Source of the DNA: Jeotgalibaca arthritidis
GTDB lineage: Bacteria; Bacillota; Bacilli; Lactobacillales; Aerococcaceae
DNA: 64,000 bases
NCBI RefSeq assembly: GCF_011100465.1
Contig: NZ_CP049740.1
Coordinates: forward strand, 1,170,001-1,234,000
Direction: 5' to 3'
This document shows positions 56,649-63,614 of the stretch, piece after piece. Position numbers and translations under genes: made by a program. Under the pieces are notes generated by a model. The model had not been told where the DNA came from, did no database searches, and was given only the letters and a program-made list of their open reading frames with translations. How positions within the stretch are numbered: position 1 is the stretch's first letter; each line of letters starts with the position of its first letter.

Positions 56649-57719
56649 CTACACATTCACACGGCCTGAAACAAGTTCTTCGCCTAAAAATACCTCATTT
56701 TTTAGTCTTGTCGAATTTATAACGTCTATCACTGAAATCAACATGTTTTTTCCTATTTCAAATGCTTCATTTGCCTCTGATTCGGTACACCTATATCCTT
56801 CATGAACAATCTTATTTCTTAATAGGTATACTTTTTCCATATAATTATTTAGTAAGTTGTGAGAATTTTTTTCTATTTCAAATTCAAATATATGACCTAC
56901 TTCAAAAAAAATTTTTTTCAAGTGATGATTTAATATATTAGTGTAACGCCCATTTAATTTTTGTGATACTTCTTCTTCTAGTAACTTTTCTTTATTAATC
57001 AGTACTAAACGATAGAGGGTATACATGAATATTTCTATACTTGTCTGTAAATTAATTACTGCTTCTCTATAATTCCCTATACCTAAAAGTTGCTTGCTTT
57101 CTCGCATATATAAAATAGAATCTATAAAAACTAACTCGTCCGATTCATTTACCATTCCAGTTAAGGTGTTAATTTGTTTCGAATCTAACTTAGCGGGATG
57201 CCTTGGAGTATTATTGAAATGCATATTCATTATTGCTTTTTTTTCGATGTGCTTTTCCTTAAAAGTAGTAGATTTGATCAATTTTACAGGAATCACATAA
57301 GGCAAATCTTGTCTTGTTATTCTTCGAACTCCTTGAGATTCGTATTTTATCATTATCATTTCAAGTAATCTTTGTAGAAATTCTAATGTAAAATCAACGG
57401 CTTCATGCGTTTTATTTTCTTTTATTTGATCCGATAAATAAGAAAAAGAAAATAGTACAATCTCAACTTCAGATACTATATCAGGAAGAGTCGTGTCTAT
57501 GTAAACATTTCTGTCATACTCATGATTTTTGATGAGTACAGCTAGAGTTTCATCTCTAAACTCAAATAGAGAACGAGTGTAGTCTTCAAAAGGCAGTTCA
57601 AACGGAAGAAGATATTTCACTACAATAAAACCTTGAGGCTCTTTATGTTTTCTTCTTAGATGCTCTCTTCTCAATACTTTATATTGTTCTTTATCAAAAT
57701 ACCAGCCTTCATTATCCAT
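56649..57719 (-). CDS. 356-aa protein with HEPN-type C-terminal domain
   Basis: A 356-aa protein with no close named family. The C-terminal part (about 215-340) is helical and carries VYLLRNKIVHEGY, the R-x4-H motif of HEPN ribonuclease domains, especially the Apea-like type, preceded by the helix of NYREAVINLQTSIEIFMYTLYR. The N-terminal 200 residues form a mixed alpha/beta region of unknown role. HEPN proteins are often abortive-infection or toxin RNases. AGGAGGGC precedes the ATG. It is divergent from the next gene. Confidence 0.6.
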   Translation of the reverse strand: MDNEGWYFDKEQYKVLRREHLRRKHKEPQGFIVVKYLLPFELPFEDYTRSLFEFRDETLAVLIKNHEYDRNVYIDTTLPDIVSEVEIVLFSFSYLSDQIKENKTHEAVDFTLEFLQRLLEMIMIKYESQGVRRITRQDLPYVIPVKLIKSTTFKEKHIEKKAIMNMHFNNTPRHPAKLDSKQINTLTGMVNESDELVFIDSILYMRESKQLLGIGNYREAVINLQTSIEIFMYTLYRLVLINKEKLLEEEVSQKLNGRYTNILNHHLKKIFFEVGHIFEFEIEKNSHNLLNNYMEKVYLLRNKIVHEGYRCTESEANEAFEIGKNMLISVIDVINSTRLKNEVFLGEELVSGRVNV

Positions 57720-57936
57720 TTAGAGCCCTCCTATTTTGATTACTTGAAACACTATTCCCTTATAAAAAAAGATTTCCTGTAGATTTATACTATCTAATAC
57801 ATACATTATATTATTGCATTAAACATAAAATAAAACAGTATAATATAGATATGGAGAAAAGCAGTGTCAATTAAATTAAAAAATGAATTATTCACTACAA
57901 CTTAATCCTGTAAGGAAGAAAAAGGAGGTCATTTAT

Positions 57937-58527
57937 TTGTTATATAAAGATCCACTAATGGTTATTTACCAATCTGAAGATTTAAATACTGAAAACATTA
58001 CTTATACAATAACAGAAGAAGAATTATCTTTACAAATTCAACAAACACATCAGTCTGCAATTCTTGGAGAATTAGCTGGAATGACTACTGAAATAATAGA
58101 TATGCTCAATTCAGATTTTTTAGCCTCTGTTATAAATCTAAAAGAAGCTATTGCCATTGGTGCACTTCTTATTACAACTGCTAAAAAAGCTATTGAAAAA
58201 GGGAAGAAAGTAAAATTATCAGATAAAGCTATAGGGTATGTCGCAACAACTGAAAACCAAGAAGCAATTGTAGGTAACAAAGAGTTTCTAGGGACTGTGG
58301 GCCCATACTATATTCAAGACCCTAATACGACATTGGATCAGTTAACCAATATTAATATTTCTGGGTTAGATAGAGTATCTGGTGTATTAATTGCTTTTCA
58401 ATTTAAAGAGGGTAATCGTATCCGGATCACTTGGGAAATTTACAATAATGAAATGAAGAAAGTATTGTACTGGAGTACTAGTCATAGAGCAGACGAGCAA
58501 TCTCCTTTTCTAAAAAGTAAACTATAG
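57937..58527 (+). CDS. 196-aa unknown protein with TTG start
   Basis: The perfect AAAGGAGG at about 57922-57929 is followed 7 nt later by TTG 57937, so that start is preferred over the upstream ATG 57883, which lacks a site. The protein starts LYKDPLMVIYQSEDL, has an Ala-rich amphipathic middle (NLKEAIAIGALLITTAKKAIEK) and a beta-rich end. No family is recognised. It is divergent from the HEPN-type gene and shares its 160-bp promoter region. A hairpin follows the stop. Confidence 0.6.
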   Translation: MLYKDPLMVIYQSEDLNTENITYTITEEELSLQIQQTHQSAILGELAGMTTEIIDMLNSDFLASVINLKEAIAIGALLITTAKKAIEKGKKVKLSDKAIGYVATTENQEAIVGNKEFLGTVGPYYIQDPNTTLDQLTNINISGLDRVSGVLIAFQFKEGNRIRITWEIYNNEMKKVLYWSTSHRADEQSPFLKSKL

Positions 58528-58540
58528 AGAAACAATTATA

Positions 58541-58790
58541 AAAGTCAGCTCTTCAAATTGAGAAGCTGGCTTGTTCTGTCTCTTTTCATAGTCATAACTT
58601 AAGACTAATGATTATGTTGATAGTACATGATATTCAATGGCTTTTTTCATATCTATATCTTATGTTTATAAGTAAGATGATTTTTACAAAAAGACATAGT
58701 ACCCATCAAATTAAAACGCATTTTAAGCTTCTTCATGGTTAATTACCCATCTATGAATCTGAAACAGCCTTAAAATGCGTTATTTTTACC
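58541..58790. terminator. hairpins downstream of the unknown gene
   Basis: AAGTCAGCTTC-type stem at 58550-58572, and a longer-range pair AACGCATTTTAAG (58720) with CTTAAAATGCGTT (about 58770) followed by Ts. The stretch 58790-58948 has a 37-codon frame without a start (about 58810-58915) that is not recognised. Confidence 0.5.
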
Positions 58791-58948
58791 TCTATATAAT
58801 AGCGATAGAGGATGACTTTGCTAATACCGGTTATTTTAATCATTTCTTAGACGCTGTAGACTTGGCTAGCGTACAGTTTCACAGATCGAGTAACATTACG
58901 TTAGTTTACGCATGATCTCCTACCCTCATTATATGAGGATGTGAATGA

Positions 58949-59500
58949 TCAAAAGCCTAATCGGAAGGTTAATAACGTTTCACTAATCTCGTCTTCATTA
59001 ATCCCGATGTAGCGTTTGGTAATCTTCTCGCTGCTGTGACCAAAGATTTCCATTAAGGTGGCCACGTCTTTGGTTTTCTTGTAATAGTGGTAACCGAAGG
59101 TTTTTCGTAGAGTGTGGGTGCCGATATCATCGCGCCCCAACAGGTTAGCGACCTTTTGAAACATCTGATAGACCGTATTGACTTTTAAATGATTACCTTT
59201 GGTACTTGGAAATAGATAATCCTCTGGTTCTAGGTCTTTTGTATAGTCTTGGATTAAATCCTGCAAACTACTCAAATATAAAATGCGTGTTTTTCCGGTC
59301 TTTTGTTCCACAATCCGTGGATTCTTTGAGGAAATTACGTTTTTTTTCTTTAATTTCACGATATCAGACATACGTAAACCGCTATTAATACCGATCAGAA
59401 ACAGAAAAACATCGCGTTCTGCGTTCTGATTGCGGCGTAAACAGAATAAAAAGTCGTTGATTTCTTGCTGCGTTCTTAATGGTTGGACGTTATAGGTCAT
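58949..59500 (-). CDS. small tyrosine recombinase
   Basis: A 183-aa catalytic-domain-type integrase. The Arg I in INSGLRMSDIVKL, the Lys in the beta-hairpin EQKTGKTR, His-x-x-Arg in THTLRKTFGYHY, His in GHSSEKITKRY and the nucleophile Tyr in KRYIGI are in order. It lacks the usual N-terminal core-binding domain, like FimB-type invertases and many Gram-positive plasmid resolvases. ATG 59500 follows AGGAGAG. Related palindromes lie upstream of its start and between the neighbouring gene modules. Confidence 0.9.
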   Translation of the reverse strand: MTYNVQPLRTQQEINDFLFCLRRNQNAERDVFLFLIGINSGLRMSDIVKLKKKNVISSKNPRIVEQKTGKTRILYLSSLQDLIQDYTKDLEPEDYLFPSTKGNHLKVNTVYQMFQKVANLLGRDDIGTHTLRKTFGYHYYKKTKDVATLMEIFGHSSEKITKRYIGINEDEISETLLTFRLGF

Positions 59501-59528
59501 TGAAATGCTCTCTCCTATCCTAAAACAG

Positions 59529-59566
59529 ATACATGATTTCATTCATTATAGCGCTAAATCATGTAT
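59529..59566. repeat. palindrome R0 upstream of the recombinase
   Basis: Perfect 11-bp arms ATACATGATTT (59529-59539) and AAATCATGTAT (59556-59566) with a 16-nt centre, starting 29 nt upstream of the recombinase ATG. The arms are those of the R1-R3 sites, but the spacing is longer. Confidence 0.8.
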
Positions 59567-59587
59567 TGGACACCCTTATAAAAAAAG

Positions 59588-59642
59588 AACCCTATGGGTA
59601 TAGGGTTCTCGATACACGATTTTATACAGTTTAATGTATTGA
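59588..59642. repeat. dif-like composite site R1
   Basis: Hairpin AACCCTAT/ATAGGGTT (59588-59607), 4 nt, then an 11-6-11 site (59612-59639): ATACACGATTT, TATACA, GTTTAATGTAT. It precedes a small membrane-protein gene. Confidence 0.8.
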
Positions 59643-59711
59643 TACGTCATAATAACTAGAATAAGATACTTATTATACTGAATGCAAATCAAAAAAATTG
59701 GAGGAATTATT

Positions 59712-59990
59712 ATGTTTCTAATATTAGGAATTATTGCTATAGTAGCAACTGTTTTAAATCTTTATTTATATAAAGTAGGCAAAGATTATAAATTAGCAAT
59801 GGCAATGGGATTATCATTCACAGCACTGACGCTTGTTGCAGGGTACAGCATGATATCCGGTTGGGTAAAGGTAAAAGATTGGGCTGCTTTATTAGATGCA
59901 GTACCTACTATGACAACAGTCCTATGGGGTTTAACGATTGTATCGATTTTATTAAATATAATTCCGATCCTTTTAGAGCAAAAAAAATAA
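59712..59990 (+). CDS. 92-aa three-helix membrane protein
   Basis: Start ATG 59712 after TTGGAGGAATT. Three hydrophobic segments (about 3-20, 29-48 and 63-85) with few charged residues between. No family is recognised with confidence. It is the only gene between sites R1 and R2. The 3' spacer to 60110 contains nothing else clear. Confidence 0.6.
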   Translation: MFLILGIIAIVATVLNLYLYKVGKDYKLAMAMGLSFTALTLVAGYSMISGWVKVKDWAALLDAVPTMTTVLWGLTIVSILLNIIPILLEQKK

Positions 59991-60117
59991 TTAAAACTAA
60001 TCAACTATCTGATAAGAGTCTACTAAAATCAACACTTACTAGGTATTGATCTGATTGATTTTTCGCTGTCTATTATAAGTGTCGATTAAAATATTCAGGT
60101 TTCCTTACTTAAAAAAA

Positions 60118-60183
60118 CGTGTATATATTCCCTTGAGATAATAAGGTTTTATATACACGACTTTAAGCAATTTCATGTATTTA
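60118..60183. repeat. dif-like composite site R2
   Basis: A CCTT/AAGG hairpin (60131-60146) with TT, then 4 nt, then the 11-6-11 site (60153-60180): ATACACGACTT, TAAGCA, ATTTCATGTAT. In addition CGTGTATAT (60118) pairs with ATATACACG (60151). Confidence 0.8.
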
Positions 60184-60196
60184 TAAAGCAGAAACT

Positions 60197-60228
60197 GAGT
60201 TTGTCACATTAAGAATTGAGTAAAACTC
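60197..60228. repeat. GAGTTTGTC palindrome, degenerate copy 1
   Basis: GAGTTTGTCACATT (60197) and ATTGAGTAAAACTC (60215) around AAGA. It is related to the copies at 62188 and 62880 but more diverged. A hairpin AATCATATA/TATATGATT with T-run follows near 60273-60310. Confidence 0.6.
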
Positions 60229-60313
60229 AGACAAATAATTAATAAATTATAATACTAACCAATAAAATTAAATGAATCATATAGATCGGTTGACGGTTTA
60301 TATGATTTTTTTA

Positions 60314-60364
60314 TTGACATATATCAGTACCTGATATACGATAATCGTATCAGGTGCTGATATA
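60314..60364 (+). promoter_or_regulatory. promoter and large palindromic operator of the PadR operon
   Basis: TTGACA (60314) starts a promoter that is completely covered by a palindrome: TATATCAGTACCTGATA on the left and TATCAGGTGCTGATATA on the right (60320-60364), with one mismatch and a small bulge. It contains two ATATCAG half-site pairs. Autorepression by the PadR protein encoded 33 nt downstream is likely. Confidence 0.8.
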
Positions 60365-60396
60365 ACTGTAGCCGATATGATTTCAAGGAGGGCAAT

Positions 60397-60735
60397 ATGA
60401 ATAAGAAAACAACAAAAGTGCTGACACAGCCAATGTATTATATACTTTTAAGTTTAAAAGAAAAAAGACATGGATATGAAATTATGCAATATATAGATTG
60501 GCTTACTGATAGCCGTGTGAAGGTAGGACCAGGAACACTGTATTCACTTCTTTCTCGTTTTGAAGATGATAAGCTTATAAAACTTGTCTCAGATGATGAT
60601 AATAAAAAGACTTATATAATTACAGATGAAGGTAAAGAGAGATTAAATCAAGAAGTAAAGAGATTAGGACAATTATTAGAAGATGCAAAGCTAGTAGAGG
60701 GAGGTCAAGAAGATGAATTTCAAGATAGAAAATAG
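60397..60735 (+). CDS. PadR-family transcriptional regulator
   Basis: A 112-aa winged-helix protein. QPMYYILLSLKEKRHGYEIMQYI and VKVGPGTLYSLLSRFE are canonical PadR motifs, and a short C-terminal helix serves dimerisation. AAGGAGGG precedes the ATG. It overlaps the DUF2812 gene by 23 nt, a very common pairing in Firmicutes, and probably represses this operon. Confidence 0.92.
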   Translation: MNKKTTKVLTQPMYYILLSLKEKRHGYEIMQYIDWLTDSRVKVGPGTLYSLLSRFEDDKLIKLVSDDDNKKTYIITDEGKERLNQEVKRLGQLLEDAKLVEGGQEDEFQDRK

Positions 60736-62173
60736 ATTTTTAGATATAACAAATTATCGATTAGTAGAGAAACACTTTGAAAAAATGGCTAGTCTTGGGT
60801 GGATGATCGATAAAATAACAATGGGAAGCTTGTTTATATATAAGAAAATAGATCCTGAAGAACTAGACTTTTCAATATCTCCATATGAAGTTGAAACAGC
60901 ATTTACTGTAAAGAGTAAAGAAGAGTTAGAAGAGTTTCAATCTGTATGTGAGTCAGTAGGCTGGAACTATGCTATGAAGGCAAGTGATCTTCATATTTAT
61001 TTCAAAAAGGCTGGAACAGAAGTGGTAGATATATCAACAGATGAAGAAGATGAGTTCAACACATTAGAAAGAATAGCTAGAAAACAATTGATATCATCTT
61101 ATATCTTAATTCCTTTTTATATATACTTATCGTGGGCAATTCTAGGTGGAATATTTAAAGATATTCAAACTTTACAAAATGGAATGGTTCAGATAATAGC
61201 TCCTGTAATACCGATATTTCTCATATCAGCAATTTATCAAATAATAAGAATAAAAAAATTCTTAAAAATAAACAGGAAGAATATGGAACTCGGAGATTCA
61301 TTAGAATATGTACACTCAAAATTTTACTTTGAAAAGGCGACTTCTTGCATATATTTATTATTCCTGATTTTATTTGTTTCATATAGTTTTTATTCAGCGT
61401 TTATATTAAACTCTAAGATTATTTTAATAGGATTTGTTCCTCTAGTAATAGGAGTAACAATAGGTATATTCTATAAAATCTTCATAAAACCATCTAAAAA
61501 AACTGTCAAATATAAGAAGGTGTTCTTAGGTCTAGCTCTTATACTATCAACACTAGCATCTATAAGTATAACTTTTATAAGTATCAATGCATTTGCAATG
61601 GATAGCAATAATCATGATATAGAAGAATACAAAGTACTTTCAGCTAATGATTTTAAAGAAAAACCTTCTGAAGATGAAGGAGATTTGATGAGAAATACTA
61701 GTTTTCTTATTCCAACATCTTACACATATTGGTCTTGGCCTAAAGGCGATATCTCTGTAAAGACTGAGTATTCAAATGGACTTACAGAAGGAATAGCTAA
61801 AAACCTAGTAGTGAGGTATATAAAGCAAGCTGAGAAATCTGTTGAGAATAGGATATCTTGGGAAATAGAGATTTTAGTGGAAGAAGATATCTATGATTAT
61901 TCTCTAGAATCAAATGGTATAACAGAAGAAGAATTTGATCGTTTCAAGGTAAAATCAATTAAAGAAGCAGTAAAAGAAGCTATAAAGATAGCAAAAGAAA
62001 AAGCTATAATTAAGGACGATAAAAATCTATGGGATCTTGATGAAGTATACTTCTTAAACTATCGAAAAGATGAGATAGTTATAAGAAAAGGTAAAGAAGT
62101 GTTCTATATACATGGATTAGATTTTACCGATCTTAAAGTGATAGAGATAATAAAAAAGAGATTAGATTTATAA
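60713..62173 (+). CDS. DUF2812-domain membrane protein
   Basis: A 486-aa protein. The N-terminal DUF2812 region (residues about 5-105: YRLVEKHFEKMASLGWMIDK, GWNYAMKASDLHIY) is followed by about five membrane helices (128-290) and an extracytoplasmic C-terminal domain of about 195 residues. GGAGGT precedes the start within padR. Its role is unknown; PadR-DUF2812 pairs are suspected to respond to membrane-active compounds. Confidence 0.85.
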   Translation: MNFKIENRFLDITNYRLVEKHFEKMASLGWMIDKITMGSLFIYKKIDPEELDFSISPYEVETAFTVKSKEELEEFQSVCESVGWNYAMKASDLHIYFKKAGTEVVDISTDEEDEFNTLERIARKQLISSYILIPFYIYLSWAILGGIFKDIQTLQNGMVQIIAPVIPIFLISAIYQIIRIKKFLKINRKNMELGDSLEYVHSKFYFEKATSCIYLLFLILFVSYSFYSAFILNSKIILIGFVPLVIGVTIGIFYKIFIKPSKKTVKYKKVFLGLALILSTLASISITFISINAFAMDSNNHDIEEYKVLSANDFKEKPSEDEGDLMRNTSFLIPTSYTYWSWPKGDISVKTEYSNGLTEGIAKNLVVRYIKQAEKSVENRISWEIEILVEEDIYDYSLESNGITEEEFDRFKVKSIKEAVKEAIKIAKEKAIIKDDKNLWDLDEVYFLNYRKDEIVIRKGKEVFYIHGLDFTDLKVIEIIKKRLDL

Positions 62174-62187
62174 AATCTAATACCATT

Positions 62188-62260
62188 GAGTTTGTCTTAA
62201 TGTCAATTAAGTAAAACCCAAGATTGTAAATTGATGAACATTAGTAGATAAATGCGACAT
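62188..62260. repeat. left boundary repeats of the single-gene cassette
   Basis: GAGTTTGTCTTAAT and ATTAAGTAAAACCC around GTCA (62188-62219), then AATGCGACAT at 62251-62260, which is the exact complement of ATGTCGCATT on the other side of the gene. Confidence 0.75.
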
Positions 62261-62309
62261 TAAAATAATATGGATATATGAATAAATATAGATTTTACGG
62301 AGGTTGAAG

Positions 62310-62798
62310 ATGCGAAATATTTATATAGATAGAACAGAATTTACTGGAGCTATAAGTGTATTTTCAAAAGATACTGAGATTATATCAGCAGGTACAACAA
62401 TTTATTCTATGAGTGTTGGTGATAGAAATGAGGAGTATCAAAGATATGCTAACGATTATGATATTCAATTTATATTTGATGATTATATTCCACATTTAGA
62501 ATTTTATACGGTTCCACAGGTAGATATTATGGCAAAAGATAGTAGAGGTGGATTTATCGGAACCATTGGCCAATCATGTGACTTAGAAAGTAACGCACCA
62601 ATTTGTTATATCAATAAGGACTTAGAGTGCTTTATAATCGCTGAAAACGGAGCAGATTTTCTGAGTAATATAGAATCATGGCAAAACAATTTGAAACCCT
62701 ATAATAAAATCATCTTTTATCGTTCAAAAGTAGAAGCAGAAATGAAACTAGAATTTATAGATTTATCTGATATAGGAACAGATGAAATTAATCTATAA
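62310..62798 (+). CDS. 162-aa unknown soluble protein in a repeat-bounded cassette
   Basis: ATG 62310 follows GGAGGTTGA; an upstream TTG is ignored. The protein starts MRNIYIDRTEFTGA, is acidic and mixed alpha/beta, and has DIMAKDSRGGFIGTIGQSCD in the middle, vaguely like SUKH/SMI1-type immunity folds. That resemblance is weak and no function is claimed. The gene is bracketed by inverted repeats. Confidence 0.6.
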   Translation: MRNIYIDRTEFTGAISVFSKDTEIISAGTTIYSMSVGDRNEEYQRYANDYDIQFIFDDYIPHLEFYTVPQVDIMAKDSRGGFIGTIGQSCDLESNAPICYINKDLECFIIAENGADFLSNIESWQNNLKPYNKIIFYRSKVEAEMKLEFIDLSDIGTDEINL

Positions 62799-62832
62799 TT
62801 TTTAATACACATAATGAATAAAAATATTAATT

Positions 62833-62905
62833 ATGTCGCATTATTAGAATTATACATCGTTAAAAAATTTATAATCCAGTTTGTCTTAATCTCAATTAAG
62901 ACAAA
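62833..62905. repeat. right boundary repeats of the single-gene cassette
   Basis: ATGTCGCATT (62833-62842), then a perfect 11-4-11 palindrome TTTGTCTTAAT/ATTAAGACAAA (62880-62905). Confidence 0.8.
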
Positions 62906-62936
62906 CTCAGAAAAAGTGCTAGAAGGACTGACAAGA

Positions 62937-62972
62937 TTAAGATAGAGTAGATTTTATGCTCTATCTTTTTTC
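62937..62972 (+). terminator. terminator before site R3
   Basis: AAGATAGAG pairs with CTCTATCTT, followed by Ts. Confidence 0.85.
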
Positions 62973-62989
62973 TTTTTAAGATGAAAAAT

Positions 62990-63044
62990 AACCTTGATTA
63001 CACAAGGTTTGGAACACATGATTTTATAAAATTTCATGTATTGA
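62990..63044. repeat. dif-like composite site R3
   Basis: Hairpin AACCTT/AAGGTT (62990-63009), 4 nt, then the 11-6-11 site (63014-63041): ACACATGATTT, TATAAA, ATTTCATGTAT. Confidence 0.8.
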
Positions 63045-63210
63045 AAAAATACAATCTAACAAAGGGTGCCCAAATGTCATACGACTACAGAAAAGGAAAA
63101 AAGAAGAAAAACGGATCAATGATTTCCTCTCGAATACTTATTTTATTGTTATTCTCTAATTTATATTGTGATATAATAAAAAAATTACATATTATAATAA
63201 GAAAGAGTGA

Positions 63211-63579
63211 TTAACTATTGAAATCCCGACAGAACAAGTCAAACAGAACTTAAAAACCTGGTTAACTGTTTTCGATTCAGATGTCATTTTAGAAGCAATG
63301 AATCGTACTCAATCAAAAGGCAAATCCTTTGTGTATTTAAATGCCATACTAACCGATTTCAAGCAAAAAGAAGTTAAGACTATTAAAGATATCAAAGAAT
63401 ATGATGAATCATTTAAGCATAAACAACAAAACTACACCAAACCATCACCTCGTAAGGAATCCCTACCAGAGTGGGCTTACTCAGGTTACACAATAAAAGA
63501 CGAATTGGTTGACGGGGATGTTGACAAGCGCTTTAAAAATAAACTAGAAAAAATAAGAGCTAAAAACAGCACCCCTTAA
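63211..63579 (+). pseudogene. DnaD-like / plasmid replication protein, C-terminal remnant
   Basis: An open frame of 122 codons behind an in-frame stop (63208) begins IEIPTEQVKQNLKTW and continues SFVYLNAILTDFKQKEVKTI, typical of the C-terminal DnaD domain found in plasmid and phage replisome organisers. The first ATG (63298) lies inside this domain and has no ribosome binding site. The N-terminal DNA-binding part is missing. It suggests that a replicon once lay here. Confidence 0.6.
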
Positions 63580-63614
63580 TCTGAATAGGGGAGGAGAGGA
63601 AGGGAAGAGTTAGT

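Noticed and set aside
58810-58915. 37-codon start-less frame after the unknown gene
   Set aside because: No start codon, no ribosome binding site and no recognised similarity; too little to call a pseudogene.
60197-60228. Calling the GAGTTTGTC palindromes ordinary terminators
   Set aside because: They lack consistent T-runs, and two of them flank one gene together with a second inverted pair; they are listed as repeats instead.
62981-63214. 77-codon frame across site R3
   Set aside because: Its first half is the hairpin and dif-like repeat itself, and no ribosome binding site precedes it; treated as a chance frame.
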